64,000 nt of DNA, from NCBI RefSeq assembly GCF_017312365.1, contig NZ_BLJI01000001.1, forward strand, positions 310,001 to 374,000, read 5' to 3'. Every line of letters begins with the position of its first letter. Position 1 is the first letter of the stretch. Source of the DNA: Chroococcus sp. FPU101 (GTDB lineage: Bacteria; Cyanobacteriota; Cyanobacteriia; Cyanobacteriales; Microcystaceae). The notes beneath the pieces were generated by a model. The model did not search any database, was not told the DNA's origin, and worked only from the letters and a program-made list of their open reading frames with translations. The position numbers and the translations under genes are program-made. Shown one piece after another: positions 55,755 through 64,000 of this stretch.

Positions 55755-56166
55755 CAAGAATTATTAAAACTTATATTAATTCTGGTGTACTCATCGCAGT
55801 TTATCAAGGAAATAATAAAGTATCAATTAAAGCTGTTAATATTCTCGATGAAGAAAATCGACAATTAATTTCTAGTGATTTTGTTAAATTAGAAGTGTTA
55901 TCCAAAGCACTTTATCACAGACAACAAGAAGAAATTCAATTTTATCAAGGTTTCTTTGCGTCATGCTCTGTGTGTGGGCAGATTATTTAACTTTGATTGT
56001 TAAATTAGCACAAAATATCGCTAGTCAATACGGATTAGGTGCCTTAGATGCGCTTCATGTCGCTAGTGCTATTTCTGTTTCTGCGGATGAACTGATTACA
56101 ACTGAAAAGTTATCTAAACCAATTCATCAAGTTAGAGAAGTTCAAGTTATCTCTATTGCTGAATAG
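55751..56166 (+). pseudogene. PIN-domain (VapC-like) toxin, frameshifted and with a substituted catalytic residue
   Basis: The first frame from GTG 55751 begins TRIIKTYINSGVLIAVYQG, a PIN N-terminus where the first metal Asp (normally LDSGVLI) is Asn. It stops at 55990. The next frame carries WADYLTLIVKLAQNIASQYG then LGALDALHVASAISV, with the later Asp, to a stop at 56166. The shift lies at a TGTGTGTG run (55969-55976); two extra bases there restore SCSVWADYL. Both the Asn and the frame break point to an inactive toxin with a possibly surviving antitoxin. Confidence 0.78.
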
Positions 56167-56194
56167 CTTTTTTAGAAAAAGGAAAATTAAGTTA

Positions 56195-56488
56195 ATGCCA
56201 TCTAAAGAAACGTTATTTGCTATTTCTTTGTTTCCCTATCTGGGTTTTTTGTGGTTTATCACTCGTTCGGGTAAAGCACCTCGTTTAGCTTTAATTGGAT
56301 TTTATGTTTTATTAATTTTTGTTGCGGTGACGATTCCTGCGGGGATTTATGCAAAAATTCACTACGGCAAAGATTTAGCTAATGTCGATTGGTTACATGG
56401 TAGTGCAGAGTTCTTTCTAACCCTCTCTAATATTCTGGTTGTTTTAGGATTTCGAGAAGGGATTTTAGCTAAACAAAAAGGCGGTTAG
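56195..56488 (+). CDS. DUF3593 family membrane protein
   Basis: From ATG 56195 the 97 residues start PSKETLFAISLFPYLGFLWF and contain three hydrophobic helices with GFYVLLIFVAVTIPAGIYAK in the centre and LHGSAEFFLTLSNILVVLGF near the end, fitting DUF3593, which is restricted to cyanobacteria and plastid-bearing organisms. Function unknown; a thylakoid location is plausible. Its 3' end overlaps the convergent glcE gene by 20 bases. The earlier start at 56156 would begin inside the PIN reading frame. Confidence 0.85.
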   Translation: MPSKETLFAISLFPYLGFLWFITRSGKAPRLALIGFYVLLIFVAVTIPAGIYAKIHYGKDLANVDWLHGSAEFFLTLSNILVVLGFREGILAKQKGG

Positions 56489-57734
56489 GACTAAAAATCT
56501 GATTCGGGTCAAATTTCTGTTTAAGTTTTTGCATTATTTCTAAGGCATTACCGTTATATCCCCAAGGATCGATTTTTTCTTTAATGAGTTTAGCGGCTTC
56601 TAAAACACTGAGAAATCCTTGATGAGATTGACAAAGCGATCGCAATTCTTTAATTCCTTGTTTTTTAATAACTATTTTTCCTAAACCACTACTTAAATTA
56701 ACCATTCCAGTACCGAATTCATTTACTTTAGTCAAAAACCGTATACTCTCACTTGGTGAAATTCCAATTTTACAAATCAAATCAGAATTATTCTTACCAA
56801 CTTGAAGTTTTTCCCAAAGTTGTATTTCATCTAAATCCGAATAGATTTGACTTTGACAATTCTTAGGTTGCGCTAATTCCTTAACTTGTCTAATTTGTTC
56901 GCTAATACTTTCGCTAATACTCTGAAACCGAAGCAATATCCCCATTTCTTGCCCATTTCCTAAACTTTTTACTAATGAAGTGGATAAAATTTCGGCGGCG
57001 GTTGGGGTAACTCCAGACTGACGTAAGCTTTTTGCAACAACAGCAATTGAATCAGATTTTCCTGTGAGTAATAGAGTTTGAGACGCTTCTGGAATCGGAT
57101 AGAGTCTAAAGGTCATTTCCGTAATAATGCCCAATGTTCCATATGACCCCGTAAATAATCGCATCATATCGTAGCCTGCGACGTTTTTAACCACTCTTCC
57201 GCCCCCTTTAGCGATTTTGCCATCATATCGCACAAAAGAAAGCCCTAAGACCATATCTCTGACCCCTCCGTAGCGTTGTCGCCAACTTCCTGTATCTGCT
57301 GTCGCCATAATTCCGCCAAGAGTTGCCTTATCGGGGTAAGCGGGGTCTATGGGTAAAAACTGCGAGTGAGGTTGTAAAATACTTTGCAATTGTTGGAGGG
57401 TAACGCCTGCTTCGACGGTAACCGTTAAATCACCCACCGCATGAGCAATAATATGATTGAGACGTTGGGTACTAATGACTAATTGCGGATTTTTGACCAG
57501 CCCTCCCCAAGTTAGTTTACTAGCATTGCCACAGGGTAAAATCGCTAACTGATTTTCGTTGGCGTATCGTACCACTTCGGCTAAAGCGTCTTGTGTGTGT
57601 GGAAAAATTAAATAACTCGGAGGAGTATCTGGTAGAGTGGCTTGTTCAACGGTTTCTCTCCAACTAGAATCGACTTTTTGCCAGGGAATAATTTCTGCAT
57701 CAGTTTGAGGAAGCGAAGAAAGTTGAATCGTCAT
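56469..57734 (-). CDS. glcE: Glycolate dehydrogenase FAD-binding subunit GlcE-like
   Basis: An FAD_binding_4 (VAO-type) protein of 421 residues. The flavin part (about 30-210) includes LAILPCGNASKLTWGG, VTVEAGVTLQQLQ, PDKATLGGIMATADTGSWR and KNVAGYDMMRLFTGSYGTLGII. The C-terminal cap is short, as in GlcE rather than GlcD. It is 67 bases downstream of glcD on the same strand, so the two flavoprotein subunits likely form one operon. A GlcF iron-sulfur subunit is not adjacent; the HdrB-like CCG protein at 3037-3939 belongs to a related superfamily but is far away. Confidence 0.88.
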   Translation of the reverse strand: MTIQLSSLPQTDAEIIPWQKVDSSWRETVEQATLPDTPPSYLIFPHTQDALAEVVRYANENQLAILPCGNASKLTWGGLVKNPQLVISTQRLNHIIAHAVGDLTVTVEAGVTLQQLQSILQPHSQFLPIDPAYPDKATLGGIMATADTGSWRQRYGGVRDMVLGLSFVRYDGKIAKGGGRVVKNVAGYDMMRLFTGSYGTLGIITEMTFRLYPIPEASQTLLLTGKSDSIAVVAKSLRQSGVTPTAAEILSTSLVKSLGNGQEMGILLRFQSISESISEQIRQVKELAQPKNCQSQIYSDLDEIQLWEKLQVGKNNSDLICKIGISPSESIRFLTKVNEFGTGMVNLSSGLGKIVIKKQGIKELRSLCQSHQGFLSVLEAAKLIKEKIDPWGYNGNALEIMQKLKQKFDPNQIFSPNRLFV

Positions 57735-57801
57735 GGCTTTAAGTCTTTATAGGTTCACCCCATTTCAGCTTACTATAAATCCTGTTGCTCCCCCCATTCT
57801 T

Positions 57802-59283
57802 CTAAAATAATTCCGCTTCTTTAAATTCCTCCATCTTTCTCGCATTAGCCGCTTCTCCACAAGTACGCGGAGTAGGAAACATTTTACCCGGGTTGGCTAA
57901 CCCTTTCGGATTGAAACAACTACGGATATACTGCATCGTTTCTAAATCAACCTCGTTAAACATTTCTGGCATATAACAATTCTTATCAACGCCGATACCA
58001 TGTTCACCCGATAAACTACCACCCGCTTTCACACAAAGTTTGAGAATTTCGCCGCCTAATTCTTCGACTTCTTCCCATGCTCCTGCAATTTTATTATCGT
58101 AGAGAATTAGAGGATGTAAGTTACCGTCTCCTGCATGGAAAACATTGGCGACACGATAGCCATATTGTTCACTCAAACGATTGATTTGTTGTAGAACCTG
58201 TACGAGTTGAGTTCGCGGAATCACCCCATCTTGTACAAAATAATTCGCGCTGACTTTTCCTGCTGCTGCAAACGCTGCTTTACGTCCTTTCCATAATTTG
58301 TAACGTGTTTCGGCATCACTGGCAGAAGTAAGACTTCTTGCGCCATTTTTTGTGCAAATCTCAGCGACTCTTTTTTTATTCGCTTCTACTTCTACTGCTA
58401 ACCCATCGAGTTCCACTAATAAAATTGAATCCGCATCTCTGGGATAACAACCCGTCGCTACGACATCTTCAACTGCATTGATGCTGAGATTATCCATGAT
58501 TTCCATACCAGCAGGAATAATCCCCGCACTAATGATATCGGCGACGGACTGCCCTGCGGCTTCTATACTGGTAAAGTCAGCTAAGAGTACACAAATTGAC
58601 TCTGGAACTTTAAGGATGCGGAGGGTGATTTCTGTAGCGATACCTAATGTACCTTCACTTCCCACAAATAATCCTGTTAAATCATATCCTGGCATTTCTT
58701 GAACAGGGCCACCAACATCAATAGTTGATCCATCGGGAATGACTAATTTAAGCCCTAAAACATGATTGGTTGTGACACCATATTTAAGACAGTGAACCCC
58801 GCCTGAATTTTCGGCAACATTTCCACCAATAGAACAAATGATCTGACTAGAAGGGTCTGGCGCATAATAAAATCCTGCACCACTTACCGCTTGCGTAACC
58901 CAATTATTGATGACTCCGGGCTGAACGATAACTCTTTGATTTTCTAAATCGACTTCCAAAATTTGTTTCATGCGGGCTGTTACAATCAAAACCCCATTTT
59001 CTAAGGGTAATGCGCCACCCGATAAACCTGTACCTGCACCTCTGGCGACCCAAGGAATTTCATTTTCATGACAGATTTTCACAATTGCGGCGACTTGTTC
59101 GGTTGTCCGAGGTAGAACAACTAAAGCAGGACGTTGACGATATCCTGTAATTCCGTCGCATTCATAGGTCAACAGTTCATCTTTGCGACGTACCACCCCA
59201 TCTTTACCAACTACCGATTCTAATCGCCCAATAATCGAACGCCATTGAGCTTGGGGTGAGTTAAGAAGATTTCTCAGTAGCAT
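57802..59283 (-). CDS. glcD: Glycolate dehydrogenase subunit GlcD
   Basis: Oxidises glycolate to glyoxylate in cyanobacterial photorespiration. The 493 residues have the VAO-type FAD site (VARGAGTGLSGGALPLENG, PGVINNWVTQAV, DPSSQIICSIGGNVAENSGG), FVGSEGTLGIATEITLRIL, and the FAD-oxidase C-terminal domain ending GEHGIGVDKNCYMPEMF and NPKGLANPGKMFP. FHAGDGNLHPLI includes the metal-binding His. It lies upstream of glcE on the same strand and probably shares its promoter. Confidence 0.94.
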   Translation of the reverse strand: MLLRNLLNSPQAQWRSIIGRLESVVGKDGVVRRKDELLTYECDGITGYRQRPALVVLPRTTEQVAAIVKICHENEIPWVARGAGTGLSGGALPLENGVLIVTARMKQILEVDLENQRVIVQPGVINNWVTQAVSGAGFYYAPDPSSQIICSIGGNVAENSGGVHCLKYGVTTNHVLGLKLVIPDGSTIDVGGPVQEMPGYDLTGLFVGSEGTLGIATEITLRILKVPESICVLLADFTSIEAAGQSVADIISAGIIPAGMEIMDNLSINAVEDVVATGCYPRDADSILLVELDGLAVEVEANKKRVAEICTKNGARSLTSASDAETRYKLWKGRKAAFAAAGKVSANYFVQDGVIPRTQLVQVLQQINRLSEQYGYRVANVFHAGDGNLHPLILYDNKIAGAWEEVEELGGEILKLCVKAGGSLSGEHGIGVDKNCYMPEMFNEVDLETMQYIRSCFNPKGLANPGKMFPTPRTCGEAANARKMEEFKEAELF

Positions 59284-59524
59284 GGTTTATCCTCTGAATT
59301 TTCTCAAATGATGAGCATTATTACCGATTAAAAGACAGTAAACCCTTAATAATACCATTGAATAAACCCAAGGGCCACCTTCAGGCTGACCAAAAAAGTC
59401 AGTTTTCTGAAATATGACCCTCACGGTTTGTAGATATATATAGATAAGAGTTAGAATTGGGGAAAATTGATTTTACTTGATTCGGTTAGACAAAGAGTAC
59501 CAGTCTTTGAATAGCCGAGCTTTT

Positions 59525-59920
59525 TTATGCGGCTTCGTCGTCTACTTCCCCAGAGCCTTCAACCTGCTTGAGATGAATGTGCTTGTAACCTAACTTAATC
59601 TCAAACTCATCGCCTGGTTTTAAACCCATCTGTTCAGTGTAGGTAGAACCAATGACAATTTGTCCATTTTTATGAACACTAACGCGGAATGTAGGTTCAC
59701 GACCGCGACCATCTTTGACTCCATCAGGATCAAGTGGAACACCTTTTGCTCCTAAAACAGCGTCATAGAAATCAGTTAAATTAACACGAGTTTGACCATC
59801 TTTTGTGACTGAGTAGTAACCACAGCGTTTTGCTGTTTCACGGCGAGGTAAGTGTGCAAGCTCTTTTACTTTTTGAAGTAAAGCTTTTCCTGTTAATGGA
59901 CTCGTTGCGATGTCATTCAT
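59525..59920 (-). CDS. cyAbrB-type transcriptional regulator
   Basis: A 131-residue member of the cyanobacterial AbrB family, with LTGKALLQKVKEL, RREAKRCGYYSV-like N-terminal helices and, from about residue 75, the AbrB DNA-binding fold FRVSVHKNGQIVIGSTYTE then GLKPGDEFEIKLGYKHIHL. Unlike Bacillus AbrB the DNA-binding part is C-terminal. Family members act on carbon/nitrogen balance and hydrogenase genes. I cannot say whether it is cyAbrB1 or cyAbrB2. The gene stands alone with about 240 bases before glcD and a long upstream gap. Confidence 0.9.
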   Translation of the reverse strand: MNDIATSPLTGKALLQKVKELAHLPRRETAKRCGYYSVTKDGQTRVNLTDFYDAVLGAKGVPLDPDGVKDGRGREPTFRVSVHKNGQIVIGSTYTEQMGLKPGDEFEIKLGYKHIHLKQVEGSGEVDDEAA

Positions 59921-60684
59921 GACGTTTCAATTGTTCCTTGTATTTCACTAACTGTCAATTAGTTTTATTTTACCAATTGATCATATCAAAAATATAACCT
60001 GAATTTTAGCAACTGTCACAAAAAAATTTTATAATTTGATCACCTATAAAAAAAAATGGTAAATTTAACCTTCATGAGATTATCTTGAGTCTGTTGCATC
60101 TAAGCGATTAATTTAAGGGTATGTCTAGAGATGACCTTTACTGTAAACTAGAATTAAAATAAAGATCCGAAAGTCATGAACTGTTGTTCTTAAAGCTATG
60201 TCTATCAAAGGTTATACTTAATTTACTTATGGCTAGACTAGGTATTTATCTGATGCTGTGTTTTTGGGTTTTTCCCTTTGTTCTATAACCAGTGTGTACT
60301 CAATTGCGTTCTATCTACTTTCATCATCCTTGTTGTTACTCAGGTTTTCTATCCTTGCTATTTTCTGGTTTTGAGAAGTGCAGAAACATTCTTAGAGTCT
60401 AAGTTGTCGGTGTATTGGGTCAAGATGAGAGCCAGCTTTAGACATTGAGCAACCATCAGATAGTTTGATAACTTATTGCATTTTATTGTCCGTTTCCCAC
60501 CATCTTCGCGCTAGATGTTTTAATCCTTCAAGACCAACTTTTTTCCCAATTGCTCCATTTGGTATATTTTTAGCAAAAATAGCTCATCCGTTCAACTGTC
60601 TTTTTAATGAACATTAATAACTCTTAACATTTTTTGATGTTTTTTCGTTATATTTGAAATAAAGCAAACGAGAGGGAGGTTACT
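59921..60684. other. Long intergenic region between cyAbrB and the adenosine-deaminase-like gene
   Basis: The 764 bases must hold the divergent promoters of both flanking genes. The first 250 bases are A+T-rich with short direct TTTA/AAAA runs. From about 60240 to 60590 base composition is more even, close to coding DNA, but every frame on both strands is interrupted; a minus-strand stretch reads LKHLARRWWETDNK (about 60480-60525) with a frame break before it. This may be a decayed gene. I see no tRNA or ncRNA with confidence. Confidence 0.4.
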
Positions 60685-61728
60685 GTGGCTTTGTACGCAG
60701 AATTACACCGTCATTTAGGTGGGTCAGTGGTGCCTCGGATTCTCTGGGGTTATTTTCAACGTTATCAATTAAATTTAGCGAAAGTGTATCCAGAATATTC
60801 GGCATTTGAAGAATATTATACACGCGAACGGAGTAGTTTAGATGAGTATTTAGAACTGCATACACTTGTCGAAAGCGTCCAAACTCCACAAGCTTTACCC
60901 TATTTTATCTGTCGTTTAATTCGAGGAGCCTATATTTTTGAAAATTTGGCTTACTTAGAATTACGTTATACGCCATATTATCGAACTTCTGAAACGTTAA
61001 GTCAATCAGAACGAATCGAACAAATGCCGATGATTGTTGAAATTGTTGGACAAGCATCGAAAGTTAAAGAATATCCAATTGTAACGAGTCAAATTTTGTG
61101 TATTCACTCTCGTTTACCCTATGAAGTGAATAAAGCGATCATCGATCTAGCCGCGCAAATGCGAGAATATGTGTGTGCGATCGATATTGCGGGGGGTGAT
61201 GCCCATATTGCCGAACGTTTAGACGAATTTGTTGGATTATATCGTTATGCGCGATCGCTTGGACTCAAAACAACAGGTCATCTTTATGAAACCACCAATG
61301 GTTGTTACCCCGAACTCTTACCCTATCTAATGCGTATTGGACATGGGATTCAAATTCCCCTAAAATATCCTGAACTCTTAAAAGAAGTCGCGCAACTTAA
61401 TCAATGTTTAGAAGTATGTCCGACAACTTATCTTAAAACAGGAACCTTAGAGAACATTTCTGATCTTAAAACGGTTTTTGATCGTTGTTTTGACGCGGGT
61501 GTAGATATCGCCATCTGTACCGACAATGCGGGACTCCATAACGTTCGTCTTCCCTTTGAGTACGAAAACCTTTTAACTCATAACGTAATTGACTTTCAAC
61601 AACTTGAAGCGTGTCAAGATGCAGCATTTCATCATGCCTTTGCTTGGCCCTATGGTAAACGTCCTGCGTCGATGTTGTCTGGTTTATTGCAAAAACCCCA
61701 AGAAAAAGAATTATTATCTTTCTCATAA
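60685..61728 (+). CDS. Adenosine-deaminase-like amidohydrolase
   Basis: Starts with GTG 60685 after GAGGGAGGT. The first metal motif LHRHLGGS (HxH) is at residues about 7-10, as in adenosine deaminases. Further on, the HAGE-like catalytic motif reads TGHLYET, GHGIQ supplies another His, and the usual NTDDP metal/acid pair reads CTDNAGLHN with Asn in place of the second Asp. The 347-residue length fits. Divergence at substrate residues leaves room for another purine or adenine-like substrate. It is followed by two hairpins. Confidence 0.82.
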   Translation: MALYAELHRHLGGSVVPRILWGYFQRYQLNLAKVYPEYSAFEEYYTRERSSLDEYLELHTLVESVQTPQALPYFICRLIRGAYIFENLAYLELRYTPYYRTSETLSQSERIEQMPMIVEIVGQASKVKEYPIVTSQILCIHSRLPYEVNKAIIDLAAQMREYVCAIDIAGGDAHIAERLDEFVGLYRYARSLGLKTTGHLYETTNGCYPELLPYLMRIGHGIQIPLKYPELLKEVAQLNQCLEVCPTTYLKTGTLENISDLKTVFDRCFDAGVDIAICTDNAGLHNVRLPFEYENLLTHNVIDFQQLEACQDAAFHHAFAWPYGKRPASMLSGLLQKPQEKELLSFS

Positions 61729-61755
61729 ACTCTTAAACCACTCTTAGTCGACATT

Positions 61756-61813
61756 TAAGTCAAAACTGATCAACGATTGACTTAGAACAGCTTGTCCTGA
61801 TGACAGACTGTTC
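61756..61813 (+). terminator. Two consecutive hairpins after the deaminase-like gene
   Basis: First stem TAAGTCAA/TTGACTTA (61756-61763 with 61777-61784, loop 13 bases); second stem GAACAG/CTGTTC (61785-61790 with 61808-61813), with a shorter inner TGTC/GACA pairing. The second is followed by ATGTTAAATTTTA. They probably terminate the upstream gene or shape the leader of the transketolase-like gene. Confidence 0.5.
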
Positions 61814-61908
61814 ATGTTAAATTTTATGGAAGATTAGAAAAATGACTAAATTATTAGTCGCAACCCGCTAAAAGAAAGCAGTTATCTAAAAATTAGGACG
61901 ATTGAGTG

Positions 61909-63828
61909 ATGACCGTAGCACAAGAACCCGTAACTTTTCCAATAGACTTAAGTGCGTATAAACAGATTAAATTAGATCCGAACAGTTCTACTTTAACTGA
62001 CGCTCAAAAAGTTGATCTCAAGGCAAATATCCAACTTTGTCGGGATGCGATCGTATTTTTTACCGCCACAGGTGCGGCTAGAGGCGTAGGCGGTCATACT
62101 GGCGGGCCTTATGATACTGTACCTGAAGTGGTAATTCTCGATGCACTGTTTAGAGGTAGTCCCGACCAATTTGTGCAGACTTTCTTTGATGAAGCAGGAC
62201 ACCGCGTAGCTACACAATACTTAATGTCCGTCCTTAAAGGTCATCTAAATGCCGAACAACTGATGCACTATCGGGAAGCCAATTCTACCCTACCAGGACA
62301 TCCAGAACTCGGTTTAACCAAAGGCGTTCAATTTAGTTCAGGTCGTTTGGGTCATATGTGGCCCTATGTTAATGGTGTTGCTTTTGCTAACCCCACTAAA
62401 ACCGTTTTCTGTCTCGGTTCTGACGGTTCTCAACAAGAAGGAAACGATGCAGAAGCGGCCCGTATGGCCGTTGCTCACGGACTAAATGTTAAATTACTGA
62501 TCGATGATAATGATGTTACAATTGCGGGTCATCCCTCTGGCTATCTGCCAGGTTACGACCTGAAAAAAACCCTTGGTGGTCATGGACTAACCGTTCTAGA
62601 AGGCGATGGCGAAGACCTAGACGACCTCTACAGCCGTATTATTCAAGCCATTAATACCCCCGGCCCTGTTGCTGTCATTAACAAGCGTAAAATGTGTGTC
62701 GGGATCGAAGGATTAGAAGGCTCGACCCATGGACATGATGTCATTTCTGTCAAGCTTGCTCTACCCTATCTTGAATCTCGCGGTTTAACGGCGGCGGTGG
62801 ATGTTCTGCGATCGATTTCTACCCCTAAAAATAATTATACATTTATGGGTTCGGGCGATAACTGGGGATCTAACCGTAACGTCTTCGGTGATGCAGTAGT
62901 TGCTATTCTAGGTCGCATGAGTCCTGAAGATCGTAAGAAGAACGTTTTAGTGATTGATAGTGACTTAGAAGGTTCTTGCGGTTTAAATAAGATTCACGCG
63001 GCAAACCCCGAAATCTTCGTTAGTGGCGGAATTATGGAACGAGGAAACCTATCTGCTGCTGCGGGTTTTGGTATGGAAGAAGGCAAACAGGGAATTTTTG
63101 CCACCTTTAGCGCGTTTTTAGAGATGTGTATTTCCGAAATTACGATGGCGCGGTTAAACTTCTCTAACCTGTTGTGTCATTTCTCCCATGCAGGTATCGA
63201 TGATATGGCTGATAATACCTGTCACTTCGGTATCAATAATATGTTTGCCGATAACGGGTTAGATGATGGTTATCCAACTCGTTTGTATTTTCCGGCTGAT
63301 GCTGCACAAATGACAGCTGTTGTTGAAGCTGTTTTCACCAACCCCGGTTTACGGTTTATCTTCTCGACTCGTTCCAAAACTCCCAACATTTTGAAGGAAG
63401 ATGGTACACCTTTTTATGGTGAAGGTTATACTTTTGTTCCTGGAAAAGATGAAGTCATCCGCAAAGGAAGCGCAGGCTATATCGTTAGTTTTGGTGATTC
63501 TTTATACCGTTCCTTGGATGCGGTTGAACGGTTAAAACAAGAAGGTATTGATGTCGGTTTAATCAATAAACCCACGCTAAATATGATTGATGAAGAAACG
63601 ATGGCCAAAATTGGTAAATCGCCTTTCGTTATTGTAACTGAAGCCTTCAACCGTCGGACGGGTCTAGGTTCGCGTATGGGGTCTTGGTTACTCGAACGGG
63701 GTTACACACCAAAATATGCTTATCTAGGTACCCATCAGGAAGGTTGCGGCGGTCTTTGGGAACAATATCCCCATCAAGGAATTGACCCAGAAGGCATCAT
63801 GAAGAAAGTTAAAGAGTTAATGGGATAG
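61909..63828 (+). CDS. Divergent transketolase-family protein
   Basis: A thiamine-diphosphate enzyme of about 639 residues. The first half has STLPGHPELGLTKGVQFSSG, where ordinary transketolases have a TTGPLGQG segment, and the ThDP/metal site GSDGSQQEGNDAEAARM then LLIDDNDVTIAG. The pyrimidine domain has FVSGGIMERGNLSAAAGFGM with the cofactor Glu, and the C-terminal domain FVIVTEAFNRRTGLGSRMG. It lacks the usual N-terminal transketolase opening. Likely a paralogue with its own substrate rather than the Calvin-cycle enzyme. ATG 61909 is used. Confidence 0.88.
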   Translation: MTVAQEPVTFPIDLSAYKQIKLDPNSSTLTDAQKVDLKANIQLCRDAIVFFTATGAARGVGGHTGGPYDTVPEVVILDALFRGSPDQFVQTFFDEAGHRVATQYLMSVLKGHLNAEQLMHYREANSTLPGHPELGLTKGVQFSSGRLGHMWPYVNGVAFANPTKTVFCLGSDGSQQEGNDAEAARMAVAHGLNVKLLIDDNDVTIAGHPSGYLPGYDLKKTLGGHGLTVLEGDGEDLDDLYSRIIQAINTPGPVAVINKRKMCVGIEGLEGSTHGHDVISVKLALPYLESRGLTAAVDVLRSISTPKNNYTFMGSGDNWGSNRNVFGDAVVAILGRMSPEDRKKNVLVIDSDLEGSCGLNKIHAANPEIFVSGGIMERGNLSAAAGFGMEEGKQGIFATFSAFLEMCISEITMARLNFSNLLCHFSHAGIDDMADNTCHFGINNMFADNGLDDGYPTRLYFPADAAQMTAVVEAVFTNPGLRFIFSTRSKTPNILKEDGTPFYGEGYTFVPGKDEVIRKGSAGYIVSFGDSLYRSLDAVERLKQEGIDVGLINKPTLNMIDEETMAKIGKSPFVIVTEAFNRRTGLGSRMGSWLLERGYTPKYAYLGTHQEGCGGLWEQYPHQGIDPEGIMKKVKELMG

Positions 63829-63841
63829 AATATTACTAAGG

Positions 63842-63868
63842 CCTCGAAAGATTTTTCGGGGTCTTTTT
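63842..63868 (+). terminator. Rho-independent terminator after the transketolase-like gene
   Basis: Stem CCTCGAAA (63842-63849) pairs with TTTCGGGG (63854-63861) through one G-U pair, with a four-base loop, then TCTTTTT. It begins 13 bases after the stop codon. Confidence 0.8.
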
Positions 63869-64000
63869 AAAACGGAGTGGACATCATTTGATTAGTTAGT
63901 TTTACTGTTGTAAACAATTTTCTTATTTCAGTTCTTTAGCGATACTAGAACCTTTCCAAAATCTTTTTTGCACATAAGTTTTAAAATAAAAATAGTGTTG

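Noticed and set aside
60473-60558. Possible minus-strand mini-gene reading LARRWWETDN
   Set aside because: The frame from the upstream ATG breaks after about seven residues; the remaining stretch is too short to support a gene.
1-64000. tRNA, rRNA and CRISPR search by eye
   Set aside because: No cloverleaf with TTCGA-type loop, no rRNA-like block and no regularly spaced direct repeats were found in the gaps.

Overview
The window is A+T-rich DNA from a cyanobacterium. It carries genes found only in oxygenic phototrophs: psbI, psb28, petM, a ferredoxin-thioredoxin reductase catalytic chain, a TxlA/HCF164-like thioredoxin and a cyAbrB regulator. HIP1 octamers (GCGATCGC) recur in coding and non-coding DNA, for example near 13049, 28575, 38448, 49622 and 52968. 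The species cannot be fixed by eye; a unicellular or simple filamentous, moderately low-GC lineage fits. I saw no tRNA, rRNA, CRISPR array or complete insertion sequence.

Layout. 1-5700: the end of an amidase gene and murI, then minus-strand genes for small membrane proteins, acylphosphatase, an HdrB-like CCG protein, and the lysA-cdaA-uppS run (cell wall, c-di-AMP, undecaprenyl carrier). 7283-9950: an overlapping pair encoding a GT28/MGDG-synthase-like glycosyltransferase and a GH1 glycosidase. 10.2-16.5 kb: PBP4-type carboxypeptidase, glutathione reductase, a tight unit of txlA, a small acidic protein and a large lipoprotein, and a NIL/ferredoxin protein. 16.6-27.4 kb: a nine-gene surface-polysaccharide cluster, all on the plus strand (four glycosyltransferases, FAD oxidoreductase, sulfotransferase, HD-like protein, Wzx-like flippase, large polytopic protein). 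27.4-42.9 kb: mostly housekeeping and photosynthesis genes (gcvT, psbI, ilvE, pdxA, petM, psb28, trpS, metF) mixed with a kinase-like protein and two PD-(D/E)XK-type accessory nucleases (Rpn, Uma2). 43.5-45.9 kb: a PAS-GGDEF-EAL c-di-GMP protein broken between its two catalytic domains. 46-54 kb: a glycine-pentad repeat protein, a DUF308 membrane protein, the ftrC-DUF309-lptA-lptB-lptF/G run and uvrC. 54-64 kb: a VWA protein, recR, a decayed toxin-antitoxin pair, glcE and glcD, cyAbrB, a divergent adenosine-deaminase-like enzyme and a divergent transketolase-like enzyme.

The most striking pattern is single-step reading-frame breaks in otherwise well-preserved genes: near 17489 (GT2), 45036 (GGDEF/EAL), 50249 (LptF/G), 55969 (PIN toxin), about 10165 (small gene), and possibly at the recR start. 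Several sit in or beside short homopolymer or dinucleotide runs. This points to indel errors in the assembly for at least some of them, although the PIN gene also has a substituted catalytic residue and looks truly decayed.

Best candidates for unusual biology are the GH1/GT28 pair (possible glycolipid remodelling), the 14-pentad glycine-repeat protein with a His-rich tail, the sulfotransferase-containing polysaccharide cluster with its embedded HD-like protein, and the divergent transketolase-like enzyme.
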